A DNA stretch of 5,296 nucleotides, taken from contig CAJUQN010000139.1 in assembly GCA_910588625.1 (NCBI GenBank), positions 1 to 5,296 of the forward strand, given 5' to 3'. The notes beneath the pieces are model-generated. The model was not told the origin of the DNA. It saw only the letters and a program-made list of their open reading frames with translations, and did no database searches. Position 1 is the first letter of the stretch, and each line of letters starts with the position of its first letter. The translations under genes were made by a program, and so were the position numbers. This document shows, piece after piece, positions 1 to 4,962 of the stretch. The stretch is from an uncultured Oscillospiraceae bacterium (GTDB lineage Bacteria; Bacillota; Clostridia; Oscillospirales; Oscillospiraceae).

Positions 1-222
1 CCTGTTTCCTTGACTACAGCTTCTCTCCTTTTACACAGATTTTTCTGCCGGGCCGCAGACTTTGGAAAAATCGTGAACGCAAACTCTTTATTTCTGCTCA
101 GATTCTTACTTTTGCCCTCATTGCCATCCTTAGTTAGAAGGTTTTAAACAGGCTCTAAGTGTCCAACTTCATTTTACAATCGACCGCCGTAACTTTTCTC
201 AATAAATTGGAAAATGTCAAGG
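1..222. other. AT-rich intergenic flank, no gene recognised
   Basis: No open frame of useful length, tRNA or rRNA is visible on either strand. The stretch is AT-rich compared with the GC-rich coding DNA to its right and carries stops in all frames. It contains one copy (195-214) of a 20-bp motif that recurs beyond the other end of the mobile region. It may be ordinary intergenic sequence or the edge of older mobile DNA; I cannot tell which. Confidence 0.5.
195..214. repeat. Outer flanking repeat, left copy
   Basis: The motif TTTCTCAA(T)AAATTGGA(A)AA matches 18 of 20 positions with 2972-2991 in the same orientation. It lies 8 bp outside the left inverted repeat. The motif is partly self-complementary around a 4-nt loop, so it can also be read as an inverted repeat. 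Its role is unknown. It may belong to the element ends or be a chance AT-rich similarity. Confidence 0.4.
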
Positions 223-264
223 GTTAAATGCAGAAAAATCTAAAATTATTTTTTGTGCATTATT
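223..264 (+). repeat. Left terminal inverted repeat of IS30-like element
   Basis: This 42-bp end pairs with the reverse complement of 2917-2958 without gaps at 30 of 42 positions. The outer 15 bp (GTTAAATGCAGAAAA) and inner 9 bp (TGCATTATT) are identical. The repeat is itself an imperfect palindrome, AATGCA followed by an A-run, then a T-run and TGCATT. The transposase stop codon (264-266) touches its inner edge, the usual layout of an IS30-family end. The palindromic TTAA at 224-227 could instead be a target duplication, which would put the true end at 228. Confidence 0.65.
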
Positions 265-608
265 CACAAAAGCAATTCTACCCCCTCAATCCCTGCCCCA
301 TGGGCAAGCTCCAGCAGTACCCGTCCGGCACACCTTCCCCCAAGGATGCCGCGCGGGTATTCATTTACCCACCGCTGGACCTGTAGTGTATCTTCCTCGG
401 TTATCTCGGTGAAGTCTGTCCCCTTCGGCACTCTCCGCCGAATCATGCGGTTCCCATTCTCGTTGCTCCCCCGTTCATATGCGCTGTACGGATGGCAATA
501 GTATATGTGGGTCCGCTCCCCCTCTCCTTCCACGGTCCGCGTCATGCCCTCCCAGTCCTGGAACTCGCTGCCATTGTCCACTGTGATGGTCTGGAATATC
601 CGCCGAAA
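264..608 (-). pseudogene. IS30-family transposase, C-terminal fragment
   Basis: About 114 residues of the catalytic (integrase-core) end of an IS30-family transposase, the enzyme that cuts and joins the inverted repeats. Recognisable homology begins near FRRIFQTITVDNGSEF and continues through IYYCHPYSAYERGSNEN and RMIRRRVPKGTDF. The Asp of VDNG and the Glu of YERG are separated by 33 residues, matching the DD(33)E spacing of the family, so the second and third catalytic residues are kept. The first Asp and the rest of the protein are absent. Upstream the frame soon meets a TGA, and homology appears to stop at about 608. The first in-frame start candidate is the GTG of the VDNG codon (581). 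The fragment cannot be active alone and may be unexpressed. Family assignment is confident; the exact 5' breakpoint is estimated by eye. Confidence 0.85.
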
Positions 609-786
609 GTTGAGGCTCCCGGTAGACGAACATCATAGCCTCCCGCCCGCTGGGCGTTTTCCCGCACAGCGTCAGCGCCTCCGGCTCGTCCGGTTCGGCG
701 CAGGGTGGTTCCAGCTCGGCAAAGAGATTGCCAATCAGGCAGGACAGTTGCGCGGGCGGCACAGAAAATTCCCGCACATCGTTCAT
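475..786 (-). pseudogene. Truncated phage-type gene fused to out-of-frame transposase DNA
   Basis: This 103-residue frame begins with MNDVREFSVPPAQLSCLIGN. Its ATG overlaps the TGA of the upstream tail-like gene by one base (TGATG), so it would be translationally coupled. Roughly the first 59 residues look like a native protein. They are acidic, with a run rich in Pro and Glu and Cys at 16, 29 and 41. From about residue 60 the DNA is that of the IS30 transposase read in the wrong frame, giving an Arg/Gly/His-rich tail up to the stop at 475. I do not recognise the native part. Its position directly after a tail-fibre-like gene suggests a phage tail-region or lysis-region accessory protein. The open frame extends upstream to 1035, but that part merely overlaps the tail gene. 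Confidence 0.55.
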
Positions 787-1511
787 CAGAACTCCACCCG
801 CTTCAACGTCTCGTTCCATACGCCCGTCACCACCAGGTCGGACATATCGGAGAAGGACACCGTGAACGGATTGCCGTTGACCTGCGTGCGGTACATCAGC
901 TCCAGCAGGCCCAGCCGTGCGTCCACGTCGGCCAGGGTGGTTTCCGCGTTCCCCAGTGCCCCCAGCAGGTCGCGGACGGATTTCCCATCCTCCACCGGAT
1001 TCCAGATATAGCCGCCCTCGTTGACCTCGACGCACTCAAATTCCGCGCCGCTGTCGGTGTTGATGTAGTGCTGTCCCTTCTGGCCCACCGTCTCCACGGT
1101 CGGGTCGCCCGCCTGGATGATGGTCCCGCTCCCGTTCAGGGCGGTTTCGATTGCCAGCATCCGCGCCGCCAGACTGTTGTGTGCGCCAGGGTCCGCGTTG
1201 TGGGCTACAATGGCCCGCTCCAGGGCCTCCTGCAGATAGGCGGCGGTCACGATACCGGCGGCGGAGACGGACACCTCGAACCGCCCATTGTTGGTAATTC
1301 CAATCATGCAGTACACCTCCAGGAGGAAGCTCGCTTCCAGGGCCGACGGGATGGTGACGCCCTTCTCGTCCTGCATGATGAACAGCAGCTTCATTGCGGC
1401 CCTGATTTCCGGGGCCGTGGCCGTCTCCTTGTCCACGTCCAGGGCGGCGTATACGCCCACCTGGTTCAGCTCGTATTCCTCCATGACCTCGGCGTTCTGG
1501 ATGTCTACCAT
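786..1511 (-). CDS. Phage tail-fibre-like structural protein
   Basis: A complete 241-residue protein starting MVDIQNAEVMEEYELNQ. A GAGG-containing ribosome binding site lies about 10 nt upstream. The N-terminal half is Ala-rich and probably helical. Residues around 125-135 read AIVAHNADPGAHNSL, resembling the HNxDPxAH segments common in phage tail fibres and collar proteins. The next part, GQHYINTDSGAEFECVEV followed by GGYIWNPV, resembles a short beta module common in tail proteins of Firmicutes phages. The C-terminus NPFTVSFSDMSDLVVTGVWN ends in a Phe and is typical of phage baseplate or tail proteins. No signal peptide or membrane segment is seen. The likely role is a virion tail or receptor-binding accessory protein; no enzyme motif is visible. 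The assignment rests on remembered sequence character, not a search, and the precise tail role is uncertain. Confidence 0.6.
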   Translation of the reverse strand: MVDIQNAEVMEEYELNQVGVYAALDVDKETATAPEIRAAMKLLFIMQDEKGVTIPSALEASFLLEVYCMIGITNNGRFEVSVSAAGIVTAAYLQEALERAIVAHNADPGAHNSLAARMLAIETALNGSGTIIQAGDPTVETVGQKGQHYINTDSGAEFECVEVNEGGYIWNPVEDGKSVRDLLGALGNAETTLADVDARLGLLELMYRTQVNGNPFTVSFSDMSDLVVTGVWNETLKRVEF

Positions 1512-1532
1512 TTTCTTTGCCTCACTTTTCGT

Positions 1533-1715
1533 TTATTGGGACCCGTTTACCGGGTATCCATCATGTTTCCGGCCCTCGCCGTTCAGCCAGTGTAGGTGCT
1601 TGCACCGCCGCATCACGCACCCCCGCCGCCGTATGTAAACGTCGTTCATCAGCCGTTCATGCAGGGCGCACCAGGCCGTGGCATTGGCGGGCAGTTTGCT
1701 CCTTTTCTTCTTCAT
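1533..1715 (-). CDS. Small basic Cys/His-rich protein, phage-type
   Basis: A 60-residue basic protein starting MKKKRSKLPANATAWCALH. Its ATG overlaps the stop of the preceding frame (ATGA), implying translational coupling, and the next gene begins 21 bp further on. Cys16 and His19 (CxxH), then Cys33, Cys38 and His40 (CxxxxCxH), could hold one metal ion. The Lys/Arg-rich start and the RRR run suggest nucleic-acid contact. I do not recognise a named family. The compact setting between phage-type genes suggests a small accessory protein. It may have been missed in earlier annotation because of its size. Confidence 0.5.
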   Translation of the reverse strand: MKKKRSKLPANATAWCALHERLMNDVYIRRRGCVMRRCKHLHWLNGEGRKHDGYPVNGSQ

Positions 1716-1921
1716 AGCAACAGCGATACCCCGTGCGCATGGTCAAGGCCCATTCTTTGAAGCTCTCTCAACTGGGCATTCCTCGCCGTTGTGACGGTAT
1801 GGACCGGGGCCGTTACCTGGCTTCCAACCGAATTGCAGGTGTTGGTCACGGTCCACGGTACGATGTACGGTGTCTTTGCCTTTATCACGAACTTGTCCAC
1901 TCCTCGAATCACGCGGCGCAT
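1712..1921 (-). CDS. Small unknown protein, start uncertain, possibly frameshifted
   Basis: A 69-residue frame from the ATG at 1921 (MRRVIRGVDKFVIKAKTPYI), overlapping the end of the upstream Cys-rich frame by 13 bp and ending in an ATGA overlap with the next gene. The central part, VIKAKTPYIVPWTVTNTCNS, is rich in beta-formers. The frame stays open upstream to a GTG at 1999, and that extension (RYGVTVVRPLADNT) looks more protein-like than the other frame over the same bases. The real product may therefore begin with MKCKKC (2013) and pass into this frame through a -1 shift, by mutation or programmed slippage. No family is recognised, and no good ribosome binding site precedes either start. 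Confidence 0.4.
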   Translation of the reverse strand: MRRVIRGVDKFVIKAKTPYIVPWTVTNTCNSVGSQVTAPVHTVTTARNAQLRELQRMGLDHAHGVSLLL

Positions 1922-2013
1922 GGTGTTGTCCGCCAGCGGCCTAACCACCGTAACGCCGTACCGGCTTTCGTGACCATCACCGTGTAGAAGTGGCGGCACT
2001 TTTTACACTTCAT
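1909..2013 (-). CDS. Very short Cys-rich protein (zinc-knuckle start)
   Basis: A 34-residue frame starting MKCKKCRHFYTVMVTKAG, preceded about 5 nt upstream by the purine-rich GAGAGGCAGG, a plausible ribosome binding site. The N-terminal CxxC followed by His is a typical half zinc-ribbon. From about residue 17 the composition turns into Arg/Trp-rich sequence typical of out-of-frame reading, and the frame ends in the middle of the next reading frame. It is probably the 5' part of a longer gene that continues in the -1 frame to 1712, rather than a complete protein. Its position 25 bp after the upstream gene fits the compact operon. Confidence 0.4.
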   Translation of the reverse strand: MKCKKCRHFYTVMVTKAGTALRWLGRWRTTPCAA

Positions 2014-2038
2014 GCCTGCCTCTCCCGCTCCGCCGCGT

Positions 2039-2590
2039 TCAATCGTGGAAGTCTGCCTGCCGAATCTGCAAACTGTCTCCATACCGCTCCGTGCTGTTTG
2101 TCTGCTTAAACGTGAGCGTCGTGCCATACTTGCTTGTTTCAACTTTTTCCAGCATCCACTTTGCCACAGAGTAAACGGTAGTTTCTCCGACAACTTCCTT
2201 TTCGCGCCAGTTCCCTTTGCACCTGGGGCAAGGATACTCGACGCCCTTAATGGTCACTTTCCCCGTGTTGTCACAGCAGACGCAGGGGGCGCGCGTCTCT
2301 TTCTGCTTCCTGGCCACGGTGTAATACTCCCGGTCCCACAGGATAGGGAACGCCGCTTTGACCCTGATGGACAGGCCCGGCGCTTCGCCCGGCTTACCTC
2401 CCATCGCCAGCCACCACAGTGGACGGTCCCCTTTGTGCGGGCAAGTCCCCGTTCTGCACTCCAACAGTTCGCAGGAATCACAGAACGTCCGGTGAAATTC
2501 TTCGTCCCACGGCCCGGTCGCCACGGGGAGAGAAGCTAAAAACTCACCCAGTGCCTCCGGCGTCTCCGTTATTTTCTCAAAGTTGGTCAT
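2039..2590 (-). CDS. Phage-type zinc-finger protein with DnaJ-like Cys motif
   Basis: A complete 183-residue protein starting MTNFEKITETPEALGEFL, an opening typical of small proteins from clostridial prophages. Two Cys groups are visible. The first is C37-x2-C40-x4-C45-x4-C50, followed by PHKGDRPLWWLAM. The second is C103-x2-C106 (CVCCDNTGK) with C121-x2-C124 (CPRCKGN), spaced like a DnaJ-type zinc finger. Each group could bind one zinc ion, pointing to a nucleic-acid or protein-binding role rather than catalysis. The start ATG overlaps the stop of the upstream helix-turn-helix gene (ATGA), so the two are very likely co-translated. The C-terminal 50 residues are polar with no motif. The function is unknown. 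Confidence is high that it is a real gene and low on what it does. Confidence 0.65.
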   Translation of the reverse strand: MTNFEKITETPEALGEFLASLPVATGPWDEEFHRTFCDSCELLECRTGTCPHKGDRPLWWLAMGGKPGEAPGLSIRVKAAFPILWDREYYTVARKQKETRAPCVCCDNTGKVTIKGVEYPCPRCKGNWREKEVVGETTVYSVAKWMLEKVETSKYGTTLTFKQTNSTERYGDSLQIRQADFHD

Positions 2591-2871
2591 ACTCCGTCCG
2601 CTCCCTTCTGTTCAACGCCCCTCTTCGGGCGGCGTCCACGGTTTCGCAAGTTCATCTGGTACACGGTCTGGCCCCGCTCGGCGCTGTACGCAGGCCGGAA
2701 GTTCTTATCCAATTCCACGTCGCCGCCCGCTCTGACGCACCGCCCCCGCTTCAATTCCGTGTAAACGGTGCATTGGCTGATACCCAGTTCTGCGGCAATC
2801 TTGACCGGGGAAGCGTTCTCTCCCCACATCATTTCAATTTTCCTGCGGTCGTCCAGCGTCAAAGTCCTCAC
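2587..2871 (-). CDS. Helix-turn-helix protein, IS30 N-terminus type (HTH_38-like)
   Basis: A 94-residue protein from a GTG start preceded by AAAGGGGTGAT as ribosome binding site. Residues about 3-43, from LTLDDRRKIEMMWGENAS through AAELGISQCTVYTELKRG, form the tri-helical DNA-binding domain found at the N-terminus of IS30 transposases. The same domain occurs in short stand-alone phage regulators. The rest (DKNFRPAYSAERGQTVYQ, then NRGRRPKRG) is basic and ends at a natural-looking stop that overlaps the next ATG. Two readings are possible. It may be the detached N-terminus of the transposase whose C-terminus lies at 264-608, supported by its place just inside the right repeat. Or it may be an independent phage DNA-binding protein, supported by coupling to the next gene. 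I slightly favour the second. Confidence 0.65.
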   Translation of the reverse strand: MRTLTLDDRRKIEMMWGENASPVKIAAELGISQCTVYTELKRGRCVRAGGDVELDKNFRPAYSAERGQTVYQMNLRNRGRRPKRGVEQKGADGV

Positions 2872-2910
2872 CTAAATCACCCCTTTCACCCGTTTCTGCC
2901 CCCGTTTGGG

Positions 2911-2953
2911 TAAAAAAATAATGCAGAAAAAGGTTGAAAAACCTTTTCTGCAT
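2911..2953 (-). terminator. Probable intrinsic terminator within the right element end
   Basis: Read on the - strand, the hairpin of the right inverted repeat is followed by TATTTTTTT, which is the form of a rho-independent terminator. It would stop - strand transcripts entering the element from the rpsB side, before they reach the helix-turn-helix gene. Insulating terminators at element ends are known for insertion sequences. No clear promoter for the - strand genes is visible between this hairpin and the GTG at 2871. Confidence 0.5.
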
Positions 2954-2958
2954 TTAAC
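2917..2958 (-). repeat. Right terminal inverted repeat of IS30-like element
   Basis: The reverse complement matches 223-264 at 30 of 42 positions, with the outer 15 bp and inner 9 bp identical. It contains a near-perfect hairpin of its own: GCAGAAAAAGGTT pairs with AACCTTTTCTGC around a GAAA tetraloop, with one bulged A. The outward TTAA (2954-2957) mirrors that at 224-227. Confidence 0.65.
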
Positions 2959-2971
2959 TTACTACATCAGC

Positions 2972-2991
2972 TTTCTCAAGAAATTGGAGAA
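2972..2991. repeat. Outer flanking repeat, right copy
   Basis: TTTCTCAA(G)AAATTGGA(G)AA matches the left copy (195-214) at 18 of 20 positions and lies 13 bp outside the right inverted repeat. It can fold as TTTCTCAA with TTgGAGAAA around a GAAA loop with one bulge. It ends 6 bp before the -35 box of the rpsB promoter, so it could also be a regulatory dyad of that promoter. Confidence 0.4.
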
Positions 2992-2997
2992 AAGCAC

Positions 2998-3026
2998 TTG
3001 CGTTCCCCCACAGCTTGTGGTAGAAT
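2998..3026 (+). promoter_or_regulatory. Probable sigma-A promoter of rpsB-tsf
   Basis: The candidate -35 is TTGCGT (2998-3003) and the -10 is TAGAAT (3021-3026, 5/6 to consensus), with the optimal 17-bp spacer. A TG dinucleotide at 3018-3019 makes it an extended -10 promoter, which would compensate for the weak -35. Transcription should begin near 3033, giving a leader of about 100 nt before rpsB. Confidence 0.6.
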
Positions 3027-3052
3027 ATTTAGGCATTCCACACGAGAGCCGA

Positions 3053-3091
3053 TTTTTCGCCCGGTGCCTTCCAGAGGGTGGGCGGGAAAAA
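3053..3091 (+). promoter_or_regulatory. Structured 5' leader hairpin of rpsB
   Basis: TTTTTCGCCC (3053-3062) pairs with GGGCGGGAAAAA (3080-3091), leaving two unpaired G. An inner stem, CCTT (3067-3070) with GAGG (3074-3077), closes a CCA loop. Leaders of r-protein operons often carry binding sites for the encoded protein; S2 is known to repress its own operon in Escherichia coli. A similar role here is inference, as I do not recognise a described motif. Another GGAGG (3102-3106) lies between the hairpin and the true ribosome binding site. Confidence 0.4.
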
Positions 3092-3135
3092 TGAAGCGCT
3101 CGGAGGTAAAAAACCAAAATTAGGAGGAAAAATTA

Positions 3136-3870
3136 ATGGCAGTCGTATCTATGAAACAGCTGCTGGAGGCTGGCGTTCACTTTGGCCACCAGACCCGTCG
3201 GTGGAACCCCAAAATGGCCACCTACATCTACACGGAGCGCAACGGTATTTATATCATCGACCTGCAAAAGACCGTGAAGAAGCTGGAGGAGGCCTACTCC
3301 TTCGTCAAGGATTTGTCCGGCAACGGTCAGTCTCTGCTGTTCGTGGGCACTAAGAAGCAGGCTCAGGACGCCATCCGTGAGGAGGCCGCCCGTTGCGGTA
3401 TGTACTATGTCAACGCCCGCTGGCTGGGCGGCATGATGACCAACTTCAAGACCATGCGCACCCGTGTAGACCGTCTAAACCAGCTAAAGAAGATGCAGGA
3501 GGACGGTACCTTCGATATGCTCCCCAAGAAGGAAGTGATGAAGCTTCTGGGCGAGATCAGCAAGCTGGAGAAGTACCTGGGCGGCGTGGTGGAGATGCGC
3601 AAGCTCCCTGGCGCTCTGTTTGTGGTGGATCCCCGCAAGGAACGCAACGCCATCAACGAGGCCCGAAAGCTGAACATCCCCATCGTGGCCATTGTCGATA
3701 CCAACTGCGATCCCGATGAGATTGACTACGTCATCCCTGGCAACGATGACGCCATCCGCGCCATCAAACTGATCTCCTCCGTCATGGCCAACGCAGTGCA
3801 GGAGGGTCGGCAGGGCCAGGATGCCGCCCCTGCCGAGAAGGCCGAGGAATCCGCCCCCGCCGCAGAGTAA
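3136..3870 (+). CDS. rpsB: 30S ribosomal protein S2
   Basis: Ribosomal protein S2 (uS2) sits at the head-body junction of the 30S subunit and is needed for late assembly and binding of S1-type factors. The protein has 244 residues, normal for Firmicutes. It begins MAVVSMKQLLEAGVHFGHQT, the first S2 signature region, followed by RRWNPKM. ARWLGGMMTNFKT lies near residue 94. PGALFVVDPRKERNAINEAR and the following KLNIP match the second S2 signature at every fixed position. The C-terminal 20 residues are a low-complexity Ala/Glu tail, common in Clostridia. AGGAGG (3122-3127) lies 8 nt before the ATG. Downstream is tsf, the conserved partner. The gene is intact and its codon usage matches tsf. The IS30-like region ends about 180 bp upstream but leaves the promoter intact. 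Confidence 0.98.
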   Translation: MAVVSMKQLLEAGVHFGHQTRRWNPKMATYIYTERNGIYIIDLQKTVKKLEEAYSFVKDLSGNGQSLLFVGTKKQAQDAIREEAARCGMYYVNARWLGGMMTNFKTMRTRVDRLNQLKKMQEDGTFDMLPKKEVMKLLGEISKLEKYLGGVVEMRKLPGALFVVDPRKERNAINEARKLNIPIVAIVDTNCDPDEIDYVIPGNDDAIRAIKLISSVMANAVQEGRQGQDAAPAEKAEESAPAAE

Positions 3871-3901
3871 CCCCCCTTCCCTGCTGGACGACTGATACCA
3901 C

Positions 3902-3935
3902 AGCGCCCGCCCTATGCGGGCGGGCGCTTGCTTTT
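3902..3935 (+). terminator. Strong GC hairpin in the rpsB-tsf spacer (attenuator)
   Basis: AGCGCCCGCCC (3902-3912) pairs perfectly with GGGCGGGCGCT (3918-3928) around TATGC, an 11-bp stem, followed by the moderately T-rich TGCTTTTAT. The imperfect T-run suggests partial termination or an RNA-processing/stability barrier that sets the S2 to EF-Ts ratio, rather than a full stop. No complete promoter is visible between it and tsf. Confidence 0.6.
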
Positions 3936-3961
3936 ATAATTCAATTGGAGGTAACATTATT

Positions 3962-4873
3962 ATGGCAATCACTGCACAGGATGTAAAGGCCCTGCGGGAA
4001 ATGACCGGCGTGGGCATGATGGACTGCAAAAAGGCTCTGGCCGCCTCTGACGGCAACATGGACAAGGCTATTGAGTGGCTGCGTGAAAAGGGTCTGGCCG
4101 CTTCCGCCAAGAAGGCTGGCCGCATTGCCGCTGAGGGTATGGCTTACGCCGCCGACATCAACGGCGTGGGCGTGGTGGTCGAGGTCAACGCTGAGACCGA
4201 TTTCGTGGGCAAGAACGAGAAGTTCGTAGACTTTGTTAAGGGTGTGGCCGCCACTGTGGCCGCCTGCGCCCCCGCCGACTTGGACTCGCTGATGGAGTAC
4301 AAGTACAACGGCACCGACCTGACCGTCACCCAGCAGCAGCAGGAGATGGTCTTGGTCATCGGCGAGAACATCAAGGTCCGTCGCTTCGCCCGCTTTGCGG
4401 ACGGCGTGTCCGTACCCTATATCCACGCCGGCGGCAAGATCGGCGTGCTGGTCAACTTGGAGGTCTCCGGCGGCATCGACGCCACCGAGATCGGTAAGGA
4501 TATGGCCATGCAGATCGCCGCTTTGAACCCCCGTTTCCTGGACAAGAGCCAGGTCACTCAGGAGGTTCTGGACGAGGAGAAGAAGATCCTCCTGGCCCAG
4601 ATGGACAATGATCCCAAGATGGCCTCTAAGCCCGAGCAGGTCAAGGAGAAGATCGTGGTGGGCAAGCTAAATAAGTTCTATGCCGAGAACTGCCTACTCC
4701 AGCAGGCCTTTGTCAAGGACGGTGACGTCACTGTGGAGCAGTATATGAATGCCGCCGCTAAGAAACTGGGCGGTACCGTCACCTTGAAGGATGCCGTGCG
4801 CTTCGAGAAGGGCGAGGGCATCGAGAAGAAACAAGAGAACTTCGCTGAGGAGATCGCTAAGCTGGCACAATAA
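3962..4873 (+). CDS. tsf: Elongation factor Ts
   Basis: EF-Ts is the cytoplasmic guanine-nucleotide exchange factor that releases GDP from EF-Tu in translation. The protein has 303 residues, a usual length. An N-terminal UBA-like domain (about 1-50) contains LREMTGVGMMDCKKAL, the first EF-Ts signature. EVNAETDFVGKN near residue 75 is the second signature, and its TDF residues contact EF-Tu. Two core domains and the C-terminal region follow. I chose the ATG at 3962 because GGAGG (3947-3951) lies 10 nt upstream and MAITAQDVKALR is the normal start. An in-frame ATG at 3914 lies inside the spacer hairpin and is unlikely. The gene probably depends on read-through from rpsB, across the hairpin in the 91-bp spacer. 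Confidence 0.98.
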   Translation: MAITAQDVKALREMTGVGMMDCKKALAASDGNMDKAIEWLREKGLAASAKKAGRIAAEGMAYAADINGVGVVVEVNAETDFVGKNEKFVDFVKGVAATVAACAPADLDSLMEYKYNGTDLTVTQQQQEMVLVIGENIKVRRFARFADGVSVPYIHAGGKIGVLVNLEVSGGIDATEIGKDMAMQIAALNPRFLDKSQVTQEVLDEEKKILLAQMDNDPKMASKPEQVKEKIVVGKLNKFYAENCLLQQAFVKDGDVTVEQYMNAAAKKLGGTVTLKDAVRFEKGEGIEKKQENFAEEIAKLAQ

Positions 4874-4903
4874 GGAATTCTGAGCTTGCCCCACCCAAAA
4901 CCA

Positions 4904-4927
4904 TCCCAATTCTGCTCCCAATTTTGT
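4904..4927 (+). repeat. Two-copy 12-bp tandem repeat after tsf
   Basis: TCCCAATTCTGC is followed directly by TCCCAATTTTGT, differing at two positions. It lies in the 3' untranslated stretch between the tsf stop and the terminator. GCTTGC (4884-4889) and GCAAGC (4950-4955) on either side could pair and enclose it. Probably minor. Confidence 0.45.
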
Positions 4928-4962
4928 CCCTTTCAGAGCAGCGTTGAGAGCAAGCCCTGAGT

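Larger units (their letters stand above)
223..2958 (-). mobile_element. Composite IS30-like element carrying phage-type genes
   Basis: A 2736-bp segment is bounded by 42-bp imperfect inverted repeats. All recognisable genes inside it read on the - strand, opposite to rpsB. An IS30 DDE transposase C-terminus abuts the left repeat. A protein with an IS30-type N-terminal helix-turn-helix starts about 46 bp inside the right repeat. A complete IS30 element is typically about 1.0-1.2 kb, so about 1.5 kb or more of extra DNA with phage-type genes sits where the middle of the transposase should be. No clear target duplication is visible beyond a possible TTAA. The element looks defective because no complete transposase remains. 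The ends are well supported; the origin of the interior is inference. Confidence 0.55.

Noticed and set aside
215..220. Outward TTGACA on the - strand at the left end
   Set aside because: A perfect -35 hexamer, but no -10 is found at a suitable distance and it lies outside the repeat.
789..1035. Upstream extension of the truncated junction gene
   Set aside because: The open frame overlaps the tail-like gene antiframe; the coupled ATG at 786 is the sensible start.
705..1595. Long + strand frame of 296 residues
   Set aside because: It lies antisense to the tail-like gene, is rich in Arg, His and Gln, and has no recognisable motif; its openness reflects the GC-rich codons of the opposite strand.
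2012..2539. + strand frame of 175 residues
   Set aside because: Shadow of the zinc-finger gene on the - strand, with Arg/Pro-rich composition and no ribosome binding site.
2906..3094. + strand frame of 62 residues
   Set aside because: It runs through the inverted-repeat hairpin, the rpsB promoter and the leader hairpin, so it is very unlikely to be a gene.
3935..3940. TATAAT before tsf as a separate promoter
   Set aside because: A perfect -10 hexamer, but nothing like a -35 at 16-18 bp upstream and no TG extension; the position is inside the hairpin tail.
3914..3961. Upstream in-frame start of EF-Ts
   Set aside because: The ATG at 3914 lies in the loop of the spacer hairpin without a ribosome binding site; the start at 3962 has one and matches the family.
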